Of a stretch of 51,172 nucleotides of DNA, positions 7,156 through 14,502 are shown piece after piece. Origin of the DNA: a virus. The notes beneath the pieces were generated by a model that saw nothing but the letters and a program-made list of their open reading frames with translations, did no database searches and was not told the DNA's origin. Where the stretch lies: IMG/VR virus record IMGVR_UViG_3300027733_000070, positions 1 through 51,172 of that record; one strand, 5' to 3'. The translations under genes were made by a program, and so were the position numbers. Position 1 is the stretch's first letter; each line of letters starts with the position of its first letter.

Positions 7156-7686
7156 TTATTCTAAAATTTCTTGAATGCTGTTTAAATATAATTGATAGAA
7201 TTCAGAAACTTGACCAGTTCTGTATTCTCCTCTTGCTAATCTAATTTTACTATTTGGTCCGTGTATAGTGGCTCTTATTCTATCATCCCGAGCTCTTCCT
7301 GGTTTTAATGGTTTACCATTATGGGTTAAATCTATTGGACCACCAACTGGTAATCCAAGTCTGCGCCTTGTTGCTGCTGGGAATCTATTTTGATCTACCG
7401 GTGGTGTTGGTGGTTTTGGTGCTTCAACCGGTTTAGGTTCTGGAGCAACGGCGGTAAATGTAATCCCCCCTTTTCGGTTTGGTTCTGGTCCTGGTGGTTT
7501 TGGTGGTAGAGAAGACCACATACTACCACCAGGACCAGAACCAAAAGTTCTACCTAGTGGTGGTCTTACTCTTTCTGGTTTAAGATTAGACCTTTTTAGT
7601 GGGGTTCCTCTACCTTTATCATTTCCCCACATAACAACTTCATGAATACACTCTGCTTTTTGGACAAACTCACTAAATCTTATCAT
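7156..7686 (-). CDS. Proline-rich internal virion protein with CTS-like N-terminus
   Basis: The 176-residue protein starts MIRFSEFVQKAE, a variant of the M-(K/x)-x-F-x-EF-x3-E capsid-targeting peptide with possible prohead-protease cleavage after Glu12. Residues ~25-110 are rich in Pro, Gly and Arg (RVRPPLGRTFGSGPGG, PPKPPGPEPNRKGG, EAPKPPTPPVDQN) and probably disordered. The C-terminal ~50 residues are basic and then helical. It overlaps the upstream gene with ATGA, so the two are translationally coupled. A DNA-associated internal head protein is the likeliest role. No enzymatic motif is visible. Confidence 0.65.
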   Translation of the reverse strand: MIRFSEFVQKAECIHEVVMWGNDKGRGTPLKRSNLKPERVRPPLGRTFGSGPGGSMWSSLPPKPPGPEPNRKGGITFTAVAPEPKPVEAPKPPTPPVDQNRFPAATRRRLGLPVGGPIDLTHNGKPLKPGRARDDRIRATIHGPNSKIRLARGEYRTGQVSEFYQLYLNSIQEILE

Positions 7687-9113
7687 CTTAGATATTCTGT
7701 AAGTTCTCTTACCATTTCCACATCACCATTCTTTAGGGCAATATCAAGTGCTTCTTGAACATCTGCTCTCTTTGGAAGATTTTCGTGCTTTGTCTTAGCA
7801 AACTTACGAATTTCCTTTTCAGAAACGTTATCTACAATATTCAGAACTTCTTTACTTACTTCGGTACGTGGAGTTTCGCCTCTCACTACTGATAATGCAA
7901 GACCAAAGAGTTTTTGTTGTTGTTGACTTTCAGCTTTTTCTTGTAGTTCTTCCTCCCATAAACCCCTGACAAATGCCCCAACTCTATCTGTTGGCCTACC
8001 TTCACTACGCCTAGCTGCGGAGACTGCCCGTTTAGTTGTTTCAATATCATCCCTAATCTTACCCCTAATATTTTTAGTAATAGCACCAAAAGCTGTTCTA
8101 GCTAATCTTCCTTCCCGAGAAGCAGCAGCTATTTCACCAGCTTTCTTGGCTACTTCAACTGCCTTTGTAATTGTTTTACCAGTTTTGCCAGCTAATTCCT
8201 TAGCAGTAGTTGTTGCTGCGTTATGTTTATCTACCCCACGTTTAACAGTTTCAATTGCTCTTAAAATGTTCCTTGCAACTCCGTCTTTTACCTTGGAAGA
8301 AGGTTGTATTTGTGTAGTAGTGGAAGGCTGCGCTTCAACTGCTTTTTTTGTTGCTATTTTTCCCCTATCTTGCAGAATTTTCTTGCTAATAGTTGATTGT
8401 GGGCGTTTGGTAGTTATGGTTTGACCACCTTTTCTTATTCTAGCATTGGTAGTTTGATATTGTTTAGTTCCTTTTGGTGCCTTAGAAGTTTTCACATTTG
8501 ACTTTGGCTTTTTTAGAAAAAATGCCTCATTCAATAAATATTCCTCACCCAAATCAAACACATATTCAACAAACTTATCTTCACCGAGTTCTTCAATAAC
8601 CATCTCAATGCCATATTCATTAAGACCCTGTTCATAAAAATATTCAGTAGCAATGTTCACAATATCATTGACATATTCTTCATCTAGTTCAACTAAATCA
8701 CCAACTTGAGTTCCCTCATTAACACCATCACCACCAATAACTGGATTTATTGTTACTTTATTTTTTACTTGATTTTCTTTAACTTGAGTATCATCAATTT
8801 CATCAATAACTTCTTTTAGGTCATTTCTCCAATTTGAAAATGATTCTTTTTGAGTTTTTGGTGGTTTAGTAGAAGGTGGTGTTTGTGGAGGTACTTCTTT
8901 CCCCGGGATCGGGATCAATCCGTTTGTACTATCCCGGACGAATTCTCCACTTTGATTAAAACCCTCTGTTTGAGTTGGTTTTTTTACTGGACTATTCTTC
9001 TTCTCTTCAAGATAATTTACATATCTATGTTCTTCTGTAAGATAATTACCGGCAATATTATTGATGTATACCTGCCCCATTTCATTGAAGCCGTCTATGA
9101 TTCTTTCAGACAT
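7683..9113 (-). CDS. Large virion-associated protein, function unknown
   Basis: The 476-residue protein has three parts. The N-terminal ~110 residues are polar and Pro/Lys-rich (KKPTQTEGFNQSG, PPQTPPSTKPPKTQ). A helical acidic module at ~125-200 (YVNDIVNIATEYFYEQGLNE, FVEYVFDLGEEYLLNEAFF) recurs in cyanophage structural proteins. A long basic Ala/Lys/Arg helical region (~205-385) is followed by a C-terminal helical bundle. It sits between two CTS-bearing genes and has a late box 29 bp upstream. It could be a DNA-binding internal or portal-side protein. There is no known domain I can name. Confidence 0.72.
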   Translation of the reverse strand: MSERIIDGFNEMGQVYINNIAGNYLTEEHRYVNYLEEKKNSPVKKPTQTEGFNQSGEFVRDSTNGLIPIPGKEVPPQTPPSTKPPKTQKESFSNWRNDLKEVIDEIDDTQVKENQVKNKVTINPVIGGDGVNEGTQVGDLVELDEEYVNDIVNIATEYFYEQGLNEYGIEMVIEELGEDKFVEYVFDLGEEYLLNEAFFLKKPKSNVKTSKAPKGTKQYQTTNARIRKGGQTITTKRPQSTISKKILQDRGKIATKKAVEAQPSTTTQIQPSSKVKDGVARNILRAIETVKRGVDKHNAATTTAKELAGKTGKTITKAVEVAKKAGEIAAASREGRLARTAFGAITKNIRGKIRDDIETTKRAVSAARRSEGRPTDRVGAFVRGLWEEELQEKAESQQQQKLFGLALSVVRGETPRTEVSKEVLNIVDNVSEKEIRKFAKTKHENLPKRADVQEALDIALKNGDVEMVRELTEYLR

Positions 9114-9140
9114 CTGGATAAATTCTATATTTCTATACTG

Positions 9141-10355
9141 CTATTTATGACTTTTACTCTTACGGAAATTGGAGAGGAAGTTCTTAATTTCCTCAGTTCC
9201 AGTCATTTTCATAGCATATTTAAGTAATTCAGGAGTACCAACTTCTCTTTGGTCTGCTGAAACACCAGAAACATCGGTCCATTCTTTTAAGTCTTTTATC
9301 CAAGACTTAAACATAATATTATTCTCAGTGACACAAATTAAATAATTAGGACCACGACGGGTAACTTTACCAACCAATCCAGTATTTAAGCTTTCTACAA
9401 CATCATCAATTTTAAAAATATTATCATTATAATATTGTTCTCTGAGACCATCAAAATCCAATAAAGGGGCGATTTCCCACGTTTCAAATGTCTTTTGTTC
9501 ACCTAACATTTTCTTCTGGACAGCGTGAAATAATGCCTCAGAATCTTTCGGTTTCATTTTCTTAGGAACACCAACCCTAAATGTATTATAATCATTTTCA
9601 GCGGCTGCTTTTCTTAATTTTGAAGAAGATGCTGCTTCTACTCCTTGAGCATCTGGGTCACGAGCACCAGCAGAAAGTACATTAATCTCCGAGAAATCAT
9701 AAAGCTGACCATTATATTGTTTGGCTAACCTCTCAAATTCAGAAAGGCGGTCTGCACCAACAACTATATTAATTTTTTTATATCCATCTTCTTGCGCACC
9801 CACTAATACATCAAATATAGTTTTCATATCTTCATTATTAATAATGTTCTCAGCATAATCTGGAAACATCTTTCGCATATACTTAATCTTCTGGTCTGGA
9901 TTAAGTGGATTTTTAGCTGGGTCTACTGTTCTAGATGGATAAATCTTAAAGTCTCCGCCAGAAGATATTTGTTTTCCTTTTTGTATTAGTTTTTCGTGTC
10001 CAATTGTTGGTGGATTAAACTTACCAAAAATTATAGTGAGTGGAGTTTCGTTTTCTGGTTCTGGGGCTGGTGGTGCTTCTTGTGGTGGTGGAACACCCAG
10101 TCTTTGTCCACCTGGGGTTTGTGGTTCTTGTGCTCTTATATTTTGTTTTCTTTCTGGTGCTGTGGTAGATTGTTTCTCTGGTGAAGGAGATTTCTTTTTA
10201 ATAATAACAAGCTGACCCTTAACAGTTTTCGCCTTAAGATTCCCCTGTCTATCAACCCAGGAGCCATGAGCATCACTAACCCAACCCATTCTCTGGGCTT
10301 CTGCGGATGCTCTTGACCCTCTTGATTCTTGTATAAAGTGTGAGAACTTCTTCAT
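9141..10355 (-). CDS. Capsid-targeted cytidylyltransferase-like protein
   Basis: The 404-residue protein begins MKKFSHFIQESRG, a CTS-like peptide with possible cleavage after Glu10. A short DNA-like basic module (RMGWVSDAHGSWVDRQGN) and a Pro/Gln linker follow. Residues ~105-280 carry the nucleotidylyltransferase signature: TIIFGKFNPPTIGHEKLIQK (the HxGH-type motif in its TIGH form), NIVVGADRLSEFERL and a late SSSKLRKA motif. This alpha/beta fold transfers NMP groups, as in NadM/CTP:phosphocholine-type enzymes. The C-terminal ~100 residues form a separate domain (KIDDVVESLNTGLVGKVTRR). A TATAAATA box lies 23 bp upstream. The nucleotidylyltransferase fold is convincing; the substrate and packaging are inferred. 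Confidence 0.78.
   Translation of the reverse strand: MKKFSHFIQESRGSRASAEAQRMGWVSDAHGSWVDRQGNLKAKTVKGQLVIIKKKSPSPEKQSTTAPERKQNIRAQEPQTPGGQRLGVPPPQEAPPAPEPENETPLTIIFGKFNPPTIGHEKLIQKGKQISSGGDFKIYPSRTVDPAKNPLNPDQKIKYMRKMFPDYAENIINNEDMKTIFDVLVGAQEDGYKKINIVVGADRLSEFERLAKQYNGQLYDFSEINVLSAGARDPDAQGVEAASSSKLRKAAAENDYNTFRVGVPKKMKPKDSEALFHAVQKKMLGEQKTFETWEIAPLLDFDGLREQYYNDNIFKIDDVVESLNTGLVGKVTRRGPNYLICVTENNIMFKSWIKDLKEWTDVSGVSADQREVGTPELLKYAMKMTGTEEIKNFLSNFRKSKSHK
9142..9149 (-). promoter_or_regulatory. Late-promoter box CATAAATA
   Basis: CATAAATA on the minus strand, 29 bp upstream of the ATG at 9113. It overlaps the stop region of the upstream gene. Confidence 0.6.
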
Positions 10356-10377
10356 CTTATAATAGTCCTATACCAAT

Positions 10378-10385
10378 TATTTATA
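10378..10385 (-). promoter_or_regulatory. Late promoter TATAAATA
   Basis: Exact TATAAATA on the minus strand, 23 bp upstream of the ATG at 10355. It overlaps the stop of the preceding gene. Confidence 0.72.
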
Positions 10386-10938
10386 ATATTTGATTCCGGG
10401 TTGTAATTGGTCTATTTGGGTTTTGGGCAGGTCGTTGTCTTGTTGGTCTCCTTCTTTCCTGTGGAGTTTCATGTGAATGTGGATTTTGTGCCTCTGCAGA
10501 TCCCTGAGACGACAAGTCTTGTATTATTCCACTACGGTCTACGTAAGTAGGTGTAGCTGTTGGTCTTTTTGGATTTTCAGTTTCTCTATTAGTATTTAAC
10601 ATACTAGTCGCAGTGTTAGTTAATCTCGTTTGGAGTATAGTTTCTGGTTTTGTTGGGTCTGGTAAATTCTTTCCAGTAGATTGTGGTATACCACCACCTG
10701 TAATAGAATGTGGATCTGGTGGTGTATTTCCTCTAAGCTCACGACCAACAGCAGCACTGGCGACTGGTTGCAGCTCGGCCATTTCCCGTTCAATTTTTTC
10801 TAATTCTGCACGATCTTCTGGTCTATTACGTTGTCGTAACATCCTGGCTTCACGGCGTAATTTAGCCATTTCAGCAGCATTTTCTAATAAGTCTCTTGCG
10901 CCATAAGACTCCAATGTAAACCGAGAATATGTCTTCAT
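10381..10938 (-). CDS. Internal virion protein with capsid-targeting peptide
   Basis: The 185-residue protein begins MKTYSRFTLESYGARDLLEN, close to the T4 internal-protein leader MKTYQEF, with a TLE tripeptide that fits the (L/I/T)xE prohead-protease site. Residues ~20-60 form a charged coiled coil (AKLRREARMLRQRNRPEDRA then ELEKIEREMAELQ). The remainder is Pro/Thr/Asn/Arg-rich and probably disordered (NPHSHETPQERRRPTRQRPA). It is the first gene of the late virion block after the MazG terminator. No catalytic motif is seen. The role is inferred from the leader and composition. Confidence 0.68.
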   Translation of the reverse strand: MKTYSRFTLESYGARDLLENAAEMAKLRREARMLRQRNRPEDRAELEKIEREMAELQPVASAAVGRELRGNTPPDPHSITGGGIPQSTGKNLPDPTKPETILQTRLTNTATSMLNTNRETENPKRPTATPTYVDRSGIIQDLSSQGSAEAQNPHSHETPQERRRPTRQRPAQNPNRPITTRNQIL

Positions 10939-10960
10939 TTACTAATTCTACTATTATGTA

Positions 10961-10968
10961 TATTTAGT
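10961..10968 (-). promoter_or_regulatory. Late-promoter-like box ACTAAATA
   Basis: ACTAAATA on the minus strand, 22 bp upstream of the ATG at 10938 and directly after the T-run of the MazG terminator. Confidence 0.5.
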
Positions 10969-10991
10969 AAAAAAGCACCCTTGCGGATGCT
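10969..10991 (-). terminator. Rho-independent terminator after mazG
   Basis: The minus-strand RNA forms AGCATCC-GCAA-GGGTGCT (7-bp stem with one G-U pair and a GNRA loop) followed by six U. It lies 6 bp beyond the mazG stop and closes the gp43-uvsX-gp41-mazG operon. Confidence 0.85.
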
Positions 10992-10996
10992 AAATA

Positions 10997-11407
10997 TCAA
11001 CTATCTCCTTCTACCCTATTTTCGGAACGATGTACACTAAATGTTCCTTCAGGATATCTAGCAGAAAGTTTTTCGTAATTAATCTGCATAATATCCTCAA
11101 AGCTAACGTCAATGGCAATACACAATTGAGCAATATACCAGAATGAGTCGGAAATTTCCCTTACTAATTTATCCTTAGTATCGGAATTGAACTCTTTTCC
11201 TTGTAGCAAACACTTTTTAATAATATCAACTGTTTCACCAAGTTCAGCAGAAGCACCAAGAGCAAAGGTAAGTAAATGGGTAAATTTTACACCTTGTTCA
11301 TCAAGTGCCTTAATTCTCTCAATGAGTATATTTACATCACTACTTGTTGGGCTAGTAGTCTGTTTTACAAATTCAATATACTTTGCGCTATCAATCTTAT
11401 TAGTCAT
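10997..11407 (-). CDS. mazG: MazG-like nucleotide pyrophosphohydrolase
   Basis: The 136-residue protein starts at ATG 11407, which overlaps the gp41 stop by 8 nt and has GGAGGAA upstream; the longer frame uses TTG. The MazG helical-bundle motif is present: ALGASAELGETVDIIKKCLL (the E..E metal site) and, after a spacer, LVREISDSFWYIAQLC (E..D half). MazG hydrolyses NTPs or alarmone-type nucleotides; in cyanophages it is thought to tune nucleotide pools or the stringent response. It is the last gene of the replication operon before a terminator. Confidence 0.85.
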   Translation of the reverse strand: MTNKIDSAKYIEFVKQTTSPTSSDVNILIERIKALDEQGVKFTHLLTFALGASAELGETVDIIKKCLLQGKEFNSDTKDKLVREISDSFWYIAQLCIAIDVSFEDIMQINYEKLSARYPEGTFSVHRSENRVEGDS

Positions 11408-12773
11408 TAAATTTAATTCCTCCAAATTTACTTGTTAAACTTTTTCGTTCTTGACCATCTACCTTATTGTCTATAAGGTCTTCTTGTGCCTTTTGTTCTA
11501 CATCATAAAACCGCATCTTCGGTCTATCAATACCAACCACAAATTTCCTAAACTTATTTACATCACCATATCTATTCTTAAGTTGTTTAAAAATAATCTG
11601 ATTTGCTGCTTCTAGTTCCTCGGTGCTAATCATAGCAAATATAAAATCTGCTGTATATACAATACCAACAGAATCACTTGTGTTTGTTAAATCTGGGTCT
11701 GTATTATACCCACCTTCTCTATTAAATTGAACCCCAGAAAAAACAGGAACATTATATTCAACAGCTAATCCACGAACCTCTTCAGCAATAGACTTAACAT
11801 AAGAATATGAGTTTGGGGATGTATTAACTTTCTGTCTACTAGAAGCACATATGTTCAAATAATCAATAAAGATAATATCTGGAACAAATGATTTTTTCAA
11901 TGCCAAATCATTCAATAAGGCACGAAAATGACCAACGTGCGCAGAAGACGTTGGATATTCCTTAATAACCAAGGCTCCTTGCGTTTTACTAGAAATAGAA
12001 TTTACCTTATTGATAAATGTAGTCTTAGATAAATTTTCAATATCCTTGATATTTACATCCATCAAATTAGCATCTATTCGTCTTGCTATTTCTTCCTCTG
12101 CCATTTCAAGAGTAATATAAAGAACATTCTTACCTTGTGTTAAAAGAGATGCTGCATAATGGCACTTCCACGCAGATTTACCAACACCAGAGAAAGCAAT
12201 AACCAACGATAAAGTCTTAGGAGAAATACCACCATTAGTAATCTTATCCATATATTCTAATCCGAAGGGTAGTTTTATATCCTTCCTATTATAAAATTCA
12301 AACCGTTCCTCATAATCAGAAAGATAATCGTGCCCAATATGAGAATCAAAGCTTACTGCTAAAGCATCTTGTAAAATTGATGGAATAGAATCTCTACTTT
12401 TATTTTCATCATTACCATCCGCTATATGAATAGATTCCATTAGAGCTAAGTAAATAGCCCTGTCTCTACACCACTTTTCTGTTGTATTAATTAACCAATC
12501 AAACTCAACGTAAACATCATCTAAATTAGAAATTACCTGCGAAATTTCCTTAAAGGTAGTCTCATTCAAGTCTGTTCTATTTTCTAATTCAATAGCTAGA
12601 ACCTCTTGTGTTGCTAATTTATTATATTCTGATATAAATGATGATATTTGCTCAAATACTATTTTCTGAGAATAGTCCTGGAAATAATCCGATTTGATAA
12701 AAGGCAAAACTTTTCTAGTATATTCATCATTATATAATAAATTCCTAAGAATTAAAAACTCAATTTTTTCCAT
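11400..12773 (-). CDS. 41: Replicative DNA helicase (T4 gp41, DnaB-like)
   Basis: The 457-residue protein (T4 gp41 is 475) has an N-terminal helical domain and a RecA-like core with Walker A AFSGVGKSAWKCHYAA at ~193, ITLEMAEEEIARRID (H1a), IIFIDYLNICASS (Walker B/H2) and SGVQFNREGG (H3). It forms the hexameric 5'-3' helicase that works with primase gp61. The start overlaps the oxygenase stop as TAATG. It is uninterrupted here, although gp41 is a known split-intein target in marine phages. Confidence 0.93.
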   Translation of the reverse strand: MEKIEFLILRNLLYNDEYTRKVLPFIKSDYFQDYSQKIVFEQISSFISEYNKLATQEVLAIELENRTDLNETTFKEISQVISNLDDVYVEFDWLINTTEKWCRDRAIYLALMESIHIADGNDENKSRDSIPSILQDALAVSFDSHIGHDYLSDYEERFEFYNRKDIKLPFGLEYMDKITNGGISPKTLSLVIAFSGVGKSAWKCHYAASLLTQGKNVLYITLEMAEEEIARRIDANLMDVNIKDIENLSKTTFINKVNSISSKTQGALVIKEYPTSSAHVGHFRALLNDLALKKSFVPDIIFIDYLNICASSRQKVNTSPNSYSYVKSIAEEVRGLAVEYNVPVFSGVQFNREGGYNTDPDLTNTSDSVGIVYTADFIFAMISTEELEAANQIIFKQLKNRYGDVNKFRKFVVGIDRPKMRFYDVEQKAQEDLIDNKVDGQERKSLTSKFGGIKFND

Positions 12774-13330
12774 TAAATGTAGTGAAGGTATGTGCTCATA
12801 ATATATTTGTTGTTGCTAATTGGAGCGTGGCCCTTATGGGGATACAACCATATCGGTGGGAAGATTAGCATTCTACCAGCCTTAGGTGTAATAGTCAAGC
12901 CATCAAATGTAGTTTCACCTCCTTCAGATACATCATTAAGATAGAATAAAAAGGATAGAAATCTACGAGACCCAGAATAATCAGCAACATCAACGTGAGT
13001 ATCAAATAATTCCTCTCCATTATTGATATATCTCTTTATTCTTAACTGTTCAAATAAATTAGTAGAGGGAAAACAAACATCATCCATTAAATCATAATAA
13101 GACTTCTTATATTGAATAACTTTTGATATCAAATACTCGTGTATGGTTTCAATATCCGAAGACTTTGACTTATTTTCAGTTAAATTAAACTGAGTAAAAT
13201 TTGGCTTTTTATCATCACGTATAACCTGGTGAAGATTATTATTATTCTCAAATGTCTGTATTAAAAATTCACATACGTCTGGAGATATTACATCATCATA
13301 AACTCTAGCAAAATAATCAAGATTCTTCAT
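12773..13330 (-). CDS. 2OG-Fe(II) oxygenase, prolyl-4-hydroxylase-like
   Basis: The reading starts at MKNLDYFARVYDDVISPDVC, with alternative ATGs at 13342 and 13366; all overlap the uvsX end. The double-stranded beta-helix motifs are visible: DTHVDVADYSG (HxD iron ligands), RFLSFLFYLNDVSEGGETTF, TPKAGRMLIFPP and LYPHKGHAP (distal His, with the 2OG-binding basic residue expected after it). Such oxygenases are common in cyanophages between recombination and replication genes; their substrate there is unknown. It probably hydroxylates a protein or nucleic acid in the infected cell. Confidence 0.85.
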   Translation of the reverse strand: MKNLDYFARVYDDVISPDVCEFLIQTFENNNNLHQVIRDDKKPNFTQFNLTENKSKSSDIETIHEYLISKVIQYKKSYYDLMDDVCFPSTNLFEQLRIKRYINNGEELFDTHVDVADYSGSRRFLSFLFYLNDVSEGGETTFDGLTITPKAGRMLIFPPIWLYPHKGHAPISNNKYIMSTYLHYI

Positions 13331-14360
13331 CTTCTTTATCATCGGAAGTATATTTACTAGACCCATAACTAAACTTCTGTTTAGCTACCTCATTTAAGTC
13401 ATTCAATAATTCTTTAGTAAAATATTCCTCTGGATTTTTTAGAATAACATTCTTACCAACCTTTTTACCATTTATCTCATATCTATTACCAACTCTTGGT
13501 ATAATTCCAGATTCTTCACCGAGTTCAATTAATCCATAATACTTATCAAGTCCTCGTTCATCATAAAACAACCTCACATCAACTTTTTGATTCTCTTTTG
13601 ATAGTCTTGACTTATGTGTCCTTGCACCAATAACATTACCAACAATCTCGGTTCCATCTTTCTCTTTTGATTTTGATAATTCTACAATTGTTGATGCGGA
13701 ATAAGAGAGTCCCGTTCCTCCACTCTGAACATTAACTGGACCATATCCACCAACATTTGCATATAAGTGATTAGTGACAATCATAGGTATTTTAGCCTGA
13801 CCCAACTTCAAAGTAAGCATTCGGAAAGTGGCTTTAATTAATTGTGCCTTAGTCATATCACGAGTCTCTTTCTCGGCAAGGGTATCATTGATTTCCTTAT
13901 TGGTAGAAAGCATACCCAAGCTATCAAGAACAAACATACAAGGGTTTCGTTCTTCTTCAGATTTCTTCAGATACATATCAACGGCTTTAAGTGCCTTTGT
14001 TCTGAATTCTTCAATGGTAACAACGTTCAATACGATAACCCGTGTTAAATCTATACCCTTACTTTCCAGCATTGATTTTGTTACCGCAGCTTCAGTGTCA
14101 AAATACAAACAATATCCAGTTGGATTATTGTTCAAAAAGTTGTTCACTACTGCTAATGAGAAGAAAGTTTTTCCACACCCGGAAAGTCCAGAAAATGCGG
14201 TAATTTTGTTACCAGAAACACCACCAAAGATACTCCCACTAACAAGAGCATTGAGAATGTAAGAACCAGTGTCCACATACACCTCAGTTTCATTAATATC
14301 TGATGCAAGTTGAGTATACTCCCCTCCAATAGTTTTTACTATATCTTTTAAAAAGTCCAT
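13317..14360 (-). CDS. uvsX: UvsX recombinase (RecA-like)
   Basis: The 347-residue protein has Walker A GLSGCGKTFFSLAVV at ~60, Walker B CMFVLDSLGML, and the RecA-family loop near PMIVTNHLYANVGGYGPVN. The acidic C-terminus (DDKEDEES) is typical of UvsX. It forms filaments on gp32-covered ssDNA for strand exchange and recombination-dependent replication, with UvsY (31876-32304) as loader. It lies in the gp43-gp41 operon. Confidence 0.94.
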   Translation of the reverse strand: MDFLKDIVKTIGGEYTQLASDINETEVYVDTGSYILNALVSGSIFGGVSGNKITAFSGLSGCGKTFFSLAVVNNFLNNNPTGYCLYFDTEAAVTKSMLESKGIDLTRVIVLNVVTIEEFRTKALKAVDMYLKKSEEERNPCMFVLDSLGMLSTNKEINDTLAEKETRDMTKAQLIKATFRMLTLKLGQAKIPMIVTNHLYANVGGYGPVNVQSGGTGLSYSASTIVELSKSKEKDGTEIVGNVIGARTHKSRLSKENQKVDVRLFYDERGLDKYYGLIELGEESGIIPRVGNRYEINGKKVGKNVILKNPEEYFTKELLNDLNEVAKQKFSYGSSKYTSDDKEDEES

Positions 14361-14363
14361 AAA

Positions 14364-14498
14364 TTAATTCTCCTTTTGTTGGTATTTTATTCTAAAATTA
14401 TAAGCCCATAATTTATTATATAAGTCAAATTCCCCACTCAATTTCAATAATATTAAAATCCGCTCAAACTCAGATTCTGTTATTGTTAGATTGATCAT
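14364..14498 (-). CDS. Small conserved protein between gp43 and uvsX
   Basis: A 44-residue ORF starting MINLTITESEFERILILLKL at 14498, 4 nt after the gp43 stop and ending 3 nt before uvsX. It is helical, with the pattern EFERILILLKLSGEFDLYNKLW; similar tiny ORFs sit at this position in cyanophages. A longer frame reading into gp43 is not needed. The tight spacing argues it is translated. Function unknown. Confidence 0.65.
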   Translation of the reverse strand: MINLTITESEFERILILLKLSGEFDLYNKLWAYNFRIKYQQKEN

Positions 14499-14502
14499 AG
14501 CA

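Noticed and set aside
13828-14262. Plus-strand 144-aa ORF
   Set aside because: Antisense to uvsX motifs, no promoter or SD; no family resemblance.
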